64,000 nt of DNA, taken from the NCBI GenBank assembly GCA_964646575.1, contig CAZYFT010000002.1, positions 21,024 to 85,023 on the forward strand, written 5' to 3'. This document shows, in pieces, positions 14,508 to 25,400 of the stretch. The position numbers and the translations under genes were made by a program. Within the stretch, counting starts at the first letter, position 1; the number at the start of each line of letters is the position of its first letter. This DNA comes from GCA-016700035 sp964646575 (lineage in GTDB: Bacteria; Patescibacteriota; Saccharimonadia; CAILAD01; GCA-016700035). The notes beneath the pieces are model-generated. The model did no database searches. It was not told where the DNA came from and saw only the letters and a program-made list of their open reading frames with translations.

Positions 14508-15368
14508 TTACCCCGTTATCACTCTACCAATTAAGTTAAATATCAAACTCACCGAAGCAACTCCAAGTAATCCAATTACCGCATACGTAATAATCTTGCG
14601 AGCAGACTGAATAGCTTGTGGGTTTCCGGCAGCGGTCATCATTCTGATACCTCCCACAATTATCATCGTTACAGCCAATGCGCCTCCAAGGAACTGTATG
14701 TACTGCCATACCGCAACAATAAGCTCGAGGATGGTGTTCTGGTCAAAGTTATTTAGGTCTACACCCAAGAAGCGTCCACCACCAGTAACGCCGATAAGGT
14801 CTAGCGTTACACGAGCAGCAAAAAAGAGCGCAATGCTAGAAGCAGCTAACGTGATGCGTTTCTTACCAGCTTTCAACGCCTCTGGGGAGGCTCCACCGGT
14901 AATAACTTGCACCATGCCCAGGCCGATCATAATTGCAAAAACAAGCACCCCAATATTTAAAATGTAGTTTGTAAGGTTCTCTACAATAGATTCAATTGCA
15001 GTTTGATTATTGCCTCCAGTGCAAAGTGTAGAAACGAAGCCGCTACTAATAATTTGCCCATCAGCCTTAATATCATTACAAGTGCCTTTAACGGACTGGG
15101 GGTTGCTGAGCCTCTCATTTTCGGCAGCCGTACTTGTACCATTGCCAATTGGCTCACTTCGAGCGGGACCTTTAGTTCCTGGAGGAAGATTCTCAACACA
15201 TAACGTCCCCCGTGTTGTGTCTTGCCGAGTTGTACCAGCAACACCTCCCGTAAGCGTACAGGGTTTACCGGCATCATTTTGTTGATCGGCATAAGCAACC
15301 GGAAGGGTATATACATGTAGACTAATAACCAAAAGAATAAGGAATAAGTACGCGAGGCGGCTTTTCAT
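14508..15368 (-). CDS. Tandem VirB2-like protein with exported N-terminal region
   Basis: The 286-residue product has a signal peptide (residues 1-27, ending VAYADQ), an exported region of about 100 residues with four Cys, then two pilin-type hairpins: TGGASPEALKAGKKRITLAA near residue 165 and TAAGNPQAIQSARKIITYAV near residue 250. It is the first leftward gene, with a TATAAT hexamer 7 nt before the ATG. It is divergent from the VirB6-like gene, so both sets are likely expressed together. Confidence 0.78.
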   Translation of the reverse strand: MKSRLAYLFLILLVISLHVYTLPVAYADQQNDAGKPCTLTGGVAGTTRQDTTRGTLCVENLPPGTKGPARSEPIGNGTSTAAENERLSNPQSVKGTCNDIKADGQIISSGFVSTLCTGGNNQTAIESIVENLTNYILNIGVLVFAIMIGLGMVQVITGGASPEALKAGKKRITLAASSIALFFAARVTLDLIGVTGGGRFLGVDLNNFDQNTILELIVAVWQYIQFLGGALAVTMIIVGGIRMMTAAGNPQAIQSARKIITYAVIGLLGVASVSLIFNLIGRVITG

Positions 15369-15375
15369 GTCCCTT

Positions 15376-15381
15376 ATTATA
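15376..15381 (-). promoter_or_regulatory. -10 element of the leftward pilin-like operon
   Basis: Perfect TATAAT on the minus strand, ending 7 nt before the ATG at 15368; predicted leaderless. A second TATAAT for the rightward operon lies within 20 bp, so the two promoters are packed back to back. Confidence 0.7.
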
Positions 15382-15390
15382 AGCGGGTTT

Positions 15391-15396
15391 GGTATA
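15391..15396 (+). promoter_or_regulatory. -10 element of the rightward secretion operon
   Basis: TATAAT in the context GGTATAATTTCGG, about 14 nt before the ATG at 15411, giving a very short leader. Confidence 0.65.
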
Positions 15397-15410
15397 ATTT
15401 CGGTAGGGTA

Positions 15411-18400
15411 ATGAATATTCTTTCCAAAAAACTGAATATATTTCAGCAGGGGGCGCTGTTTGGCGTCCTGCTTATTCTTTCATTTTTGACATTTTCACAA
15501 AAAGCCGCTGCCGCCTCTGCTCCGGGCAAATGGCTGGATCCCCAAGGTGGACAGTGCCAATGGCTAAATGCAGCGCAGATTAGGTGTGCACCGGTTGCCG
15601 GGGCAGCTGTTGCAAACTATGCAGATTACTATTTTGACCCGCAATCCACCCTCGCTGCTGGGCACGCTGTATACCGAGTAAATGGAAATGATGAAAATCT
15701 TTCAGATTGGGGATACATCCATATCCTCAGCGATTACGAAGTAGCCCAAATAAGTAACAGTCCAACAGATGCCGTTGGTGGCTACGAGCAAAAACCCATC
15801 CAAGATTCTGATAATTTCGCCAATACATCTGATGAAGAAATTAATGGGCGTCTAGTTTGTGGTCCGGGTAATACATCTGCAGATTGTACGTTGGGCTTTA
15901 CCAAGAACACAACTCAGTCAAAAAACCCTCTTTCTGAAAAAGACTACCTCGCCGCACTTACTATTGTCTCCAATGGAGGAAGTGAGTTCTTTAATGGAAA
16001 AGCCGCGGAAGAAGACTGCGCCGAGGATGCTGGCTCATTGGGTTTTGTGTTGTGTCCAATTTTAAAAACAACACGTAATGCTGTGACAGCCCTCATCGGG
16101 GACGGGACTGGCAAGGGCTTCTTGGTGGAGTTACTCACTATCCGACCACTAAGCTCCACAAACACTCCAGAACTTTACAATGGCTGGCAAGCTGTGAGAA
16201 ATATCGCTCTCGGGCTGTACATATTAGTGTTTGTTTTAATTATCTTTGGTAATGGAATCGGTTACGACCCCTACACAATTAAGCGAGCATTACCTCGATT
16301 GGCAGCCGGCGTTGTCTTAACATTCGCCTCATGGTGGATCATGCAGACACTTGTAGATCTTTCGAACCTTGTGGGTAATGTTATTCCCGCCTTTGTTGCT
16401 CAAATTTCCGGAAATGCCGGAATTGCCGACTATGCAATCGATCTGAATCCTGCCCTTGCCTTAAGTTCCGTAATCCTGCTCATTGTGGTTGCGTTTGTCG
16501 CCCTAGGCGCCTTGCTGGTTGGAATTGCTGGTTTAATTATGCGCATAGTTATAATTTATGCGCTTGTCCTCCTAGCGCCCGTTGCATTCATAGCCTGGGT
16601 ATTACCAAACACTGAAAGCATCTTTAAAAAATGGTGGAAAAACCTCGTTAAGGTACTCATGATGTTTCCAATAGTTACAGGAATGCTATCACTCTCCTTG
16701 TTCTTCCAGACTGTTCTGTTAAACACTCAAACCGATGCAGCTGGAAATAGTAATGGTGCCGGCGGGGCAGCAGCGAACTCGGTAACCGGAATAGTAGGTA
16801 TGCTTGCACCACTCATCGCAATCATCATGATTCCTAAGACCTTTAAGTGGGGTGGAGAGGCTTTCGCTGCGGCGGCTGGATACATGGCCGGAAAGGCCAG
16901 TGGGGCTGCCGACAAAGTTGCAAACGCGCCAAAAACTGTTGGTGGCAAAGCTGCCGGGAGCGCAAAAGAACGAGCACTTGCAAGTGACCGTGTAGCTCGT
17001 ATGACTGGCGGCATGGCTTCCAACAGGCTAGGTCGGCTGGCTGGCGGAAAAGCTGCTATGCGAGCTAGTGGTAGAGCCAGAGGTAGGGTTGTGAGTGAGG
17101 CCGAAAGTCTAACGAAGAATATGACAAACGACCAGCTCGAGAAAATTGCTGCAACCGGGACCACAGAAGAAAGAATCGCAGCAATTGGTCAGCTCGCAAA
17201 GCGAGGTGACCGTAAAAAACTTGCTAGCCTTGGATCAAAAGATGGAAAAACCGCAAAGGCCTACAATGAAGCAAGTAGTAGATATGCTGGTGATTTTGGA
17301 AAGAATGCAGACCTTCGAAGGATTGGTGGCAAGCTAACTAATACGAGCGACCTGTCGGTCGAAGATGCAGCAAACCTCAACCAAGACGCGCTGGCAGTTG
17401 GCCTGGCAACTGGATCTATTTCCTACGCAACAGCCAAGTCCATGTATGAAAGCGATAAGGTTAAAGCATCATTGTCTCCTCAAAAAATGCACGACCTCAC
17501 AACTTATCTAAGCGGGGCAGGCTACAAGGACTCTTCAGGTAAGCCTATTCAGGTGCAGGGTAAGAATAACCGTTCAGACACCGATACTGTGATCGGAACA
17601 AGAACTACCGCTGATGGTCGAGGTCAGAAGATTACAGTAAATGGATCCAGCTCACTAAATACGCAACTCAAGGCAACTGCCGTACAGGCAAAAGTTCAAT
17701 ACGATGATCATATGAATGGAGTTGTTGACGCCAGCGGGAATCGAGTACCGATGAATGTTAACCCCGAATCTGTAGCTCTAGATCCTAACACTACAAGCAT
17801 TGAAACACCTCCTGTAGTTAAGGCTGCACCGAGTGGCTCTATACCCTACAGGGCAGGTAAGGCTGTTGGGCAGGTACGCAGCCAAATGGGCCAAGGAGGT
17901 TACGTGGCAGTGCCCGGAGGAAACACCACCAATACTGGGGCCCCAACTCAGCAGGCAAGCCCAGCGCCACCACCGCCGCCACCACCAAGTGGAGGGGCAC
18001 CAACTTACACCACACCGGCCGGAGCACCTAGGTATACGACGAGCGGTACGCCTGTACCTCCACCTCCAACCGGTAACGTTCCAGTTTGGAGCAACCCTAC
18101 ACCGCCACCGCCAAGTGGAACCTCAGGCAGCACAACACCACCTCCATACACGGGTCCAGCGGCGCCATGGCAGCCAGCCCCAAGTTCACAAACCCCACCT
18201 CCACCACCAAGTGGAGGGGCGCCTACCAGCACGAGCGGTGGAGGCACAGTCATAAACAATGTCACCAACGAAAATTCAACGACAAATAACAACTCAACTA
18301 CCAACAACGTAAAAACCGTTCTCAACAACAACGGCATACCGAGTTCGATTGCGCTTGGTGCAGCCACGCAGCTTGGAAGTGCCAAAAATCGCTTCGGAGC

Positions 18401-18623
18401 AGGATCAGCTGAACACGACGGCCTAGCCGGTATCGAGAGTAAGCTCAATGATCTGGGTCGTATGATTCAGTCCGGCTCACTCAGCCAAACTCGATTGCGT
18501 GAAAACATCCGTGACATCCATCGTGATATCGATGATCTCCCGCCCGGAGCACATGACCAGCAAGATAACCTACGTGGCGTACTCAATAACATCGAACGCA
18601 ATGCCACCGACGACGAGGCATAG
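15411..18623 (+). CDS. VirB6/TrbL-like polytopic secretion protein with proline-rich tail
   Basis: The 1070-residue product has a signal peptide (about 1-35, ending QKAAAAS), an exported domain of about 220 residues with several Cys, a block of five or six transmembrane helices (about residues 264-475), an Ala/Gly/Lys-rich helical region (about 485-560), a charged middle part and a Pro/Ser/Gly/Thr-rich stretch (about 846-943), then a short helical end. A long polytopic core with a big soluble tail is typical of VirB6-type channel proteins. The tail is presumably cytoplasmic or exported depending on the helix count. It leads the rightward operon; the next start is 3 nt after its stop. Confidence 0.75.
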   Translation: MNILSKKLNIFQQGALFGVLLILSFLTFSQKAAAASAPGKWLDPQGGQCQWLNAAQIRCAPVAGAAVANYADYYFDPQSTLAAGHAVYRVNGNDENLSDWGYIHILSDYEVAQISNSPTDAVGGYEQKPIQDSDNFANTSDEEINGRLVCGPGNTSADCTLGFTKNTTQSKNPLSEKDYLAALTIVSNGGSEFFNGKAAEEDCAEDAGSLGFVLCPILKTTRNAVTALIGDGTGKGFLVELLTIRPLSSTNTPELYNGWQAVRNIALGLYILVFVLIIFGNGIGYDPYTIKRALPRLAAGVVLTFASWWIMQTLVDLSNLVGNVIPAFVAQISGNAGIADYAIDLNPALALSSVILLIVVAFVALGALLVGIAGLIMRIVIIYALVLLAPVAFIAWVLPNTESIFKKWWKNLVKVLMMFPIVTGMLSLSLFFQTVLLNTQTDAAGNSNGAGGAAANSVTGIVGMLAPLIAIIMIPKTFKWGGEAFAAAAGYMAGKASGAADKVANAPKTVGGKAAGSAKERALASDRVARMTGGMASNRLGRLAGGKAAMRASGRARGRVVSEAESLTKNMTNDQLEKIAATGTTEERIAAIGQLAKRGDRKKLASLGSKDGKTAKAYNEASSRYAGDFGKNADLRRIGGKLTNTSDLSVEDAANLNQDALAVGLATGSISYATAKSMYESDKVKASLSPQKMHDLTTYLSGAGYKDSSGKPIQVQGKNNRSDTDTVIGTRTTADGRGQKITVNGSSSLNTQLKATAVQAKVQYDDHMNGVVDASGNRVPMNVNPESVALDPNTTSIETPPVVKAAPSGSIPYRAGKAVGQVRSQMGQGGYVAVPGGNTTNTGAPTQQASPAPPPPPPPSGGAPTYTTPAGAPRYTTSGTPVPPPPTGNVPVWSNPTPPPPSGTSGSTTPPPYTGPAAPWQPAPSSQTPPPPPSGGAPTSTSGGGTVINNVTNENSTTNNNSTTNNVKTVLNNNGIPSSIALGAATQLGSAKNRFGAGSAEHDGLAGIESKLNDLGRMIQSGSLSQTRLRENIRDIHRDIDDLPPGAHDQQDNLRGVLNNIERNATDDEA

Positions 18624-18625
18624 TT

Positions 18626-19465
18626 ATGGGGCAGTATAAAGTCCCTCAAAACGTAGAGAGTGAAGATAGACTCCTAGGCCCCTTAACGATGAAGCAATTC
18701 ATCTACGCTATCATTGGTCTTGGGTGGGGATTCCTTATTTGGCGTATTCTCTCACCGGGAGGCACGGCTGCAATCCCCATTATGCTTCTGCTCATTGTGC
18801 CGGTTTCTGGTTTTATGCTTCTCTTGGCATTCGGCAAAAGGGAAGAGCAGAGTTTTGAGAATTATCTCATTGCCCTCATTCGTTTTAGTGTCGTACCGCG
18901 CAAGCGCATTTGGCTGAAAGACGACTTTAAGGGTGAAGTGATTATTGATGCACCACCTCCGCCAAAACCCACAACTCCAACTAAAGAAGATATTGCGCAT
19001 GTCCACAGCCGCTTACAACAACTCTCACTAGTTGTAGACACGCGTGGACACGCCAAGACTCCAGATGTTCAGCTGGCCGACCAAACAAATCGGGCTGCGG
19101 AATTTTCTCAGCGCGTATTTACACCTCCGGAACTCCAAAAACCTATCTTAGAAGGGGGAGTGCAAGAACAAGATGACGTATTAGCAACAACAGAAGCAAC
19201 AGCCGCTCAAGCGCAAAAAGTTGATGAGCTACTACAAAACCAAGAGTACTCCATACGCGAAGAGGCCATGAAAAAGATGACTCAGGCCGTCGAAAATCCC
19301 GAAACTCAGGCCGCCGAAACCCCTACACAAACCTCCCAGCCACCAGCTGATAATGCTATACTGAAAAAGGTTATGGATGCACCTCACCTAAGTGTTGCTC
19401 AGGTAGCCCAAGTGGCTAATCGTGGGCAGCTCGCACAAGGTCAGGAAATCCAAATCCAACAATAA
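18626..19465 (+). CDS. PrgI family protein (VirB3-like)
   Basis: The N-terminal about 110 residues match the PrgI pattern: YKVPQNVESEDRLLGPLTMKQF, two close transmembrane helices (about 30-70), then a segment FENYLIALIRFSVVPRKRIW. PrgI is the short inner-membrane partner of VirB4 in Gram-positive type IV systems. Here it has a C-terminal extension of about 165 residues rich in Glu, Gln and Thr that I do not recognise. It follows the VirB6-like gene directly. Confidence 0.87.
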   Translation: MGQYKVPQNVESEDRLLGPLTMKQFIYAIIGLGWGFLIWRILSPGGTAAIPIMLLLIVPVSGFMLLLAFGKREEQSFENYLIALIRFSVVPRKRIWLKDDFKGEVIIDAPPPPKPTTPTKEDIAHVHSRLQQLSLVVDTRGHAKTPDVQLADQTNRAAEFSQRVFTPPELQKPILEGGVQEQDDVLATTEATAAQAQKVDELLQNQEYSIREEAMKKMTQAVENPETQAAETPTQTSQPPADNAILKKVMDAPHLSVAQVAQVANRGQLAQGQEIQIQQ

Positions 19466-19482
19466 AACGTATAAAAACCAAG

Positions 19483-19532
19483 ACAGAAGACCCTCTAAAT
19501 AACAAAATCTTTGAAGGTTGCTGTCTTTTTTT
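19483..19532 (+). terminator. Possible terminator or attenuator inside the secretion operon
   Basis: AGACAG and CTGTCT flank about 30 nt, and a run of seven T follows. The loop is long, so the hairpin is weaker than others in the window. It lies between the PrgI gene and the VirB4 pair, and could lower expression of the downstream genes. A TATATT-like hexamer follows, so the VirB4 pair may have its own promoter. Confidence 0.4.
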
Positions 19533-19612
19533 GTTATGATGATATATTCGTCACTCAACAGCAATACAGTGATGAGGGTGTTCAAAAGTAAAAGAGGGAG
19601 AGAGAAGTTCGC

Positions 19613-20533
19613 ATGCCACAGGAGGCTGCCAAAACTCCACAACAAATTGAATATGAGAAATCGATCACTCCTACTAAGGAGTCGAAAGATCAGCGCACCA
19701 GCACGCAAAACCACCTGATGTTTACCGAAATTAAGGATGGCATCGTTGTAATGCGTGATGGCTCTTTGCGTATGGTCGTACTTGCGAGTGCGCTCAACTT
19801 TGACCTTAAGAGCCCGCAAGAACAGGATGCGATCGAATATGCCTACCAAGGATTTTTAAATGGTCTGCATTTTCCGATTCAAATTATCGTACGCTCTCGC
19901 AAACTCGAACTTGATGGCTACCTGGAAAATCTTGAAGTCTTACAGGCAAATCAAGAAAATCCACTTTTAGCCGGACTAATGGAAGATTATATTTACAATA
20001 TTCGTGGGCTTTTGGAGCAAGTAAACATCATGAATAAAGAGTTTTATGTCGTTGTGCCATACTACTTGGATGTCGCGTCAAAAAAGAAAGATAATGCCGG
20101 ATTTAAGCTCGCCAGCCTCTTTAAAACTAACACCGACACTATGCAAACCACGGAGATGTTTGAGCAACGCAAACGTGATCTTATTCAGCGCACTAATCTT
20201 GTTGCGCAAGGGTTGGCACAGCTTGGTATCCGGGCAGCCGTACTCTCAACCCAAGAAATTACCGAGCTCTTCTATACTGCCTACAACCAGGAAGAAGCTA
20301 TTAATCAAAACTTAGTGGACATCGAACAAATGACTACGCCAGTTGTAGAACGCGGCGATGCAGATCCAGAGCCATATACTCAGTCTTCCTACACCGAGCC
20401 AGTGCCAGATGATTTATATTCTGCGGCCGCTCAAGCCCAACAACCCGCAGCCCCAACTGAGGGAACTACTCCAGTTCAACAGCCTGCAGCTCAGCAACCA
20501 CCACAAAATCCATTGATTGGAGGAGGGGTATAA
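19613..20533 (+). CDS. TraC-like protein (VirB4 N-terminal module)
   Basis: The 306-residue product resembles the TraC-like, non-ATPase N-terminal part that accompanies VirB4 in Gram-positive conjugation loci: KDGIVVMRDGSLRMVVLASA, then FLNGLHFPIQIIVRSRKLEL and EFYVVVPYY. The last about 60 residues are Gln/Pro/Ala-rich. GGGAGAGAGA precedes the ATG. Its stop overlaps the start of the ATPase gene (TAATG), so the two halves are probably made in equal amounts and assemble together. Confidence 0.8.
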   Translation: MPQEAAKTPQQIEYEKSITPTKESKDQRTSTQNHLMFTEIKDGIVVMRDGSLRMVVLASALNFDLKSPQEQDAIEYAYQGFLNGLHFPIQIIVRSRKLELDGYLENLEVLQANQENPLLAGLMEDYIYNIRGLLEQVNIMNKEFYVVVPYYLDVASKKKDNAGFKLASLFKTNTDTMQTTEMFEQRKRDLIQRTNLVAQGLAQLGIRAAVLSTQEITELFYTAYNQEEAINQNLVDIEQMTTPVVERGDADPEPYTQSSYTEPVPDDLYSAAAQAQQPAAPTEGTTPVQQPAAQQPPQNPLIGGGV

Positions 20534-22440
20534 TGGCGCGCAAACCAAAAGTCGATCCCGCTCAACAGGCCGCCATTGATATGGCTGCAGCTCAGCAACA
20601 AGAAGCTGAACGCGCCTATCGCGAGGGTATTCTTACTCTGCGTGACATTATTGCACCAAGCTCGTTTACCATCGAGAATAATTACCTCATTATTGGCACT
20701 CGCTATGTGCGCACATTGTTTGTGTACGGCTATCCGCGCACCCTATTTACCGGTTGGCTCTCGCCAATTATCAACCTCGATGAGGTTATTGATATTTCGC
20801 TCAATATCATGCCGGTTGAAAGTCGTGTAGTACTTGAGAACCTCAAGAAAAAAGTAGGTCAACTCGAAGCCTCTGTGCAAATTAACGCCGAAAAAGGTAA
20901 GATTCGCGATCCAGGACTAGAAGCTGCCATTGGTGACGCCGAAGAACTTCGCGACAAGCTCCAGGTAGGTGAAGAACGCTTCTTCCGTTTTGGGCTTTAC
21001 ATCACGCTCTACGGAAAGGATATTGAGGAACTCGATCTTATTCAACGCAAAATTGAATCCATCCTCGGAACAAGCCTCGTCTACACAAAACCTGCTAGCG
21101 TACAGATGGAACAAGGTTTCAACTCGACACTCCCAATTGGCACCGATCAGCTGGGTATTTACCGCAACATGAACACGGGATCACTCTCAACTAGTTTTCC
21201 GTTTACTACCGCCGAACTCTCTCGCAATGAAGGGGTTATGTATGGCTTAAACCGCCACAACAATGGACTCGTGCTGTTTGATCGTTTCAGTCTCGAAAAT
21301 GCCAACATGGTAGTGTTTGCAAAGTCTGGTTCCGGTAAGAGCTTTACCGTAAAACTCGAGTGCTTGCGCTCGCTCATGCTGGGTGCAGAGATCATTATTA
21401 TCGATCCAGAAAACGAATACCGCACGCTATGTGACGCAGTGGGCGGGAGCTACATTCATTTGTCACTCGCCAGTAGTACTCGTATTAACCCATTTGATAT
21501 CCCAACCACAGTTGATCCCGAAGAAGCCGACAACGCGCTGCGCGCAAACATCATCATGCTACACGGTTTGCTCCGTTTGATGTGCGGTAAGCTTGAGCCA
21601 GCAGAAGAAGCAGACCTGGATGTTGCCCTTATTAATACCTACGCCCAAAAAGGCATTACCAACGATCCGCTAACACATCGCAGCCAGCCACCTGTGATGA
21701 GCGATCTGTATAACACCCTCATTACCATGGGTGGAACCGGCCCAGCAATTGCCGCCCGTCTGCGTCGCTACACCGAAGGCACATTCTCTGGTATTTTCTC
21801 TCAGCAATCAAACGTCCAGCTCGATAATAAATTTGTCGTCTTCAATATTCGCGACCTCGAAGATGAGTTACGTCCAATTGGTATGTATATTACGCTGAAC
21901 TATATCTGGAACCGTGTAAAAACCGATCGACGTAAGCGCATTCTAGCCGTAGACGAAGCCTGGCAGCTTATGAAGCACCCTGACTCGGCATCATTTATGT
22001 TCTCAATCGCTAAGCGCGCCCGTAAGTATTATCTAGGACTCACAACCATCTCGCAGGACGTGGAGGACTTCTTAAACGACCGCCTGGGACGTGCTGTAGT
22101 AAACAACAGCTCATTGCAGGTCCTTCTAAAGCAAGCACCATCCGCCGCCGATGTTGTTGCGGAAACATTCAAGCTAACAAGTGAAGAAAAAAACCGCCTA
22201 ACTCAGTTCCCGGTAGGAGAGGGGCTATTCTTTGCTGGATCTAACCACGTGGTTATTCGCATTTTGGCGAGCCCCATGGAAGAGCAGCTCATCACCACTA
22301 ACCCGCAACAACTTCTCGAACGACAAATGCGCGACCAAGAAGAAGCCCAACTACAGGCCGCAGAACCAGCCCCGGAATTGCAACAAACAGCTCCAGAACC
22401 ACCGGCAACATACCAGCAGCCAGGAGGGCAGGTTAGCTAA
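20533..22440 (+). CDS. VirB4-type secretion ATPase
   Basis: The 635-residue product is the energy source of the type IV system. The Walker A is KSGSGKSFT near residue 262, Walker B RILAVDEAWQLM near residue 471, and the conserved TTISQDVEDFL follows. The segment IIIDPENEY after Walker A is typical of VirB4/TraC/HerA-like ATPases. The N-terminal domain normally fused in VirB4 is split off as the upstream gene. It ends with a Glu/Gln/Pro-rich tail and is coupled to the next gene by TAATG. No VirD4 or VirB11 gene lies in this window. Confidence 0.93.
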   Translation: MARKPKVDPAQQAAIDMAAAQQQEAERAYREGILTLRDIIAPSSFTIENNYLIIGTRYVRTLFVYGYPRTLFTGWLSPIINLDEVIDISLNIMPVESRVVLENLKKKVGQLEASVQINAEKGKIRDPGLEAAIGDAEELRDKLQVGEERFFRFGLYITLYGKDIEELDLIQRKIESILGTSLVYTKPASVQMEQGFNSTLPIGTDQLGIYRNMNTGSLSTSFPFTTAELSRNEGVMYGLNRHNNGLVLFDRFSLENANMVVFAKSGSGKSFTVKLECLRSLMLGAEIIIIDPENEYRTLCDAVGGSYIHLSLASSTRINPFDIPTTVDPEEADNALRANIIMLHGLLRLMCGKLEPAEEADLDVALINTYAQKGITNDPLTHRSQPPVMSDLYNTLITMGGTGPAIAARLRRYTEGTFSGIFSQQSNVQLDNKFVVFNIRDLEDELRPIGMYITLNYIWNRVKTDRRKRILAVDEAWQLMKHPDSASFMFSIAKRARKYYLGLTTISQDVEDFLNDRLGRAVVNNSSLQVLLKQAPSAADVVAETFKLTSEEKNRLTQFPVGEGLFFAGSNHVVIRILASPMEEQLITTNPQQLLERQMRDQEEAQLQAAEPAPELQQTAPEPPATYQQPGGQVS

Positions 22441-25400
22441 TGTTTCGCCTGGAGGGTGACTCACAGGACCCGCTCACTAGCTCTCGACACTACAAAGATA
22501 TTAAGAGTGCCGGTAAGCAGTCCAACACTGGACCTGGATCGATGGCTGACAAGGCAGCGAACGGGCATATAGACAGCCTTTCATCGGCCGGCAAGAAGGG
22601 CGGTGAAGCTGCTGCAAAAGGCAGCCCTAGTGCTAGTGGTGCTGCGTCGAAAGGTGCTTCCAGTGCCGGTGCTAGCGCCACAAAAGAAGCCGGAAAAGCC
22701 GCGGCCGATGCGGCGGCTAAAAAATCCATTTCTAAGGCCGTAGGAAAATCGCTCGGTAAAGGCCTTAATGTAAAAGGTGATCTTGATGATGTAAAACGCA
22801 CCGCACAAGAAGATGGTGCGGCTGCTGCGGCTGCTGCGGCAGGTCTAAAAGCTGCCGAAACAGTCGCCTCAAAAGTACCAATCGCATCGCAAGTCGCAAC
22901 AGCCATTCGGGCTGGCCAAGCTGCCCTGGCTAAAGTTGGTATCAATATTAAGGATCAGTACATTATGTACATACTCTTATTGGTGCCAATTCTTGCCCTC
23001 GTGCCAGTGATAGTTTTTGCACTTATTGTGTTTTTCGCCTGGAAAAATCCACAAGCTGTCCTCAAGCTTTCATTTACCAATTTTAAAACTTTTGTTGGTG
23101 CAGCCCAGTCACTCGTCATCGAAAACGGAGGTGCCTCAAAGATGGCTTACGAAGTTGAGGCAGGGAGCAATCGTGCAGTCGCAGCTCCGGGTGATGCAGC
23201 AAAACCAGAGGAAGGCACGTACGAATACAAATTGGCTCAAATTGACTGGGAAAAGGCAAAATATCAAACCCTCCCACTTGATAGCCGCTGCGTGATCAAA
23301 ACAAAAAAAGTTGTTTCTGTTCTCGACGGAAAAGAGAGGTCGATTATTGAGTCTGTAGAGCTTAAAACTAATCCTGGTAGGGACCTCCAGGGGGTAGCTC
23401 GGTCCAACTGTATTAACAATACCTATCCAATTTGGAATACTATGATGCGCTCACAATTTGTGCGTGATGGCGTCAATAAAAATCTCAATGTTCGCTACGC
23501 ATATGCCGAACCGCAAGACTCAACTACACTCGACGAATCTTCCGATGAATTCTCAACCACCCTCCGCGACAAAACTCTCACCAGAATATGGAATCGTGGC
23601 CAAGCTATCAATAAACCCATTCAATCCACACCTGAAGAGGTTACGGCAAATGATGAAGAAGTAAAACGCTTCTTCACTAACACCCGAAAAGTTCAAAAGT
23701 ACGCAGAAGAAACTAACATCGCAAAATATAGCAATGAAGTAATTACTTGTGCTGATATGTATGTCCCGAAAGGGGATAGCTACTATCAAAAAGATATCGA
23801 CAAAATGAATCATGACCTGGCATGCGGCATTAACCCCAAAGATATTCTGCTATATACGACTAGTCCACCCGAAAGCTCGACAAATGATCCTGATCCATCA
23901 ATCGCCATCAAGCCAAAACGAGCAGCTCTCAATGTAGTTTGTGATCTCTACTATAATCTTCTTGCCCCAGATAGCGATTATGCTCCAGCAGTAGATAAGT
24001 ACCGACAAAAAGTAAAAGACCGCATCAACTCTGCAGCTGTTGCTGGCTGGCAAGCCATGACATATGCCGATACACACCAAAAAAGATTTATCGACCTTAA
24101 AGAGTTGGGGGGAGACTTTTATAAAATTTCCGGTATACAGCAAGGTCAAGAATACAATTATGCCCTAGACTACCGAAAGAATGGAGTTGCGCTCGAACCT
24201 GATGCTATCTCCCGCATTGTTGGCTACTACAACAAGCAAGCAGATGCCATTCCAGCCATCCAGCAAGAAAAACAATATCAAGATGCATTAAATCTTATCT
24301 TCACATACGTAACTTCAGGGGGCGACGCCTCTCCTTGTGATGCAGCTCGAGATACTGGCGAATTCGATAACACAACCAGCAACGACCCTCAGAGAGACGC
24401 AAAAATTAATACTTTTTATAGCGATGTGTATCCTGCATTCAAAAAGGCAATCGCCGGAATAGACTTCTACGCCAACCCATCACAAAGCAAATCCGTAAGC
24501 CAAATTTATACAGACCTCACATACGAAGATCTTCGCTTCCGATTAATTCGCATTGAATCTAACGTTGCAACCGCCGGAACAGAAGATGGTCCTCAAAACT
24601 TTAACCGTATGAACTTCGGCATGAAAGCCTACACAAACGCTTTTACCCTTTCGATGGGTGGAAATTTCCTTACACAAAATGAGGCTATTAGCCGCGATGA
24701 ATCGACTCGGGTTGCAAGATACTATGATGACAAAACAAAGGGGATTGCTTGGCGCTTCTTCAACCTTGATAACCCCGGCTCATTTGCAAGTAGGCTTGCC
24801 GTAGCATCTACCGATAAGCCCCAAAATATACCTGGAAATATAACATCGACCATCGCATACGTCATGAACCCAATTAGAAATGCTGCGGGAGAAAATGGTA
24901 CCCTTACAGCATTTCTCACGGGTGAGAGCCGTGTTGCTTCCGCTAGTTCAGTCTACGATTCTTCAAACTTAAAGCTAGACCCGGCAGGTATGCCCGAAGC
25001 CTTCAATCAGATCAATCCAATTGAGAATGCGCGCTACATTGAAGGTGTCAAGAAAAATAACCCAACTCTCGCCACCGAACTCGCTGGCTACGATCAGTGC
25101 TTTAAAGAGTTTATTCCAAGCCGGTTCCATCTGCTGAATCCACCTCCTGACAAAGTAGATCTCTACAAAAACGTATGTACGCCACTCCTAGACAGCACTG
25201 CCACGCGAGATCCAAATAGTCTCATTCTCCGCTACCGAGCCTATCACTTTCATATGCTCCAAGCTGATGCACTCGTATATTTGTCAGATCCTAATAAGGA
25301 AGATCCCAACTTCAGTGCGCCAGAAGGCGGAAGTACAACAAATCCTGTTGCTGCCACTCCAGGCGGTGGAACACCCACTAACCCAAGTGGCGATACCTCA

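Noticed and set aside
16727..17164. Antisense frame of 145 codons within the VirB6-like gene
   Set aside because: Ala/Pro-rich mirror of a biased coding sequence; no promoter or ribosome-binding site.
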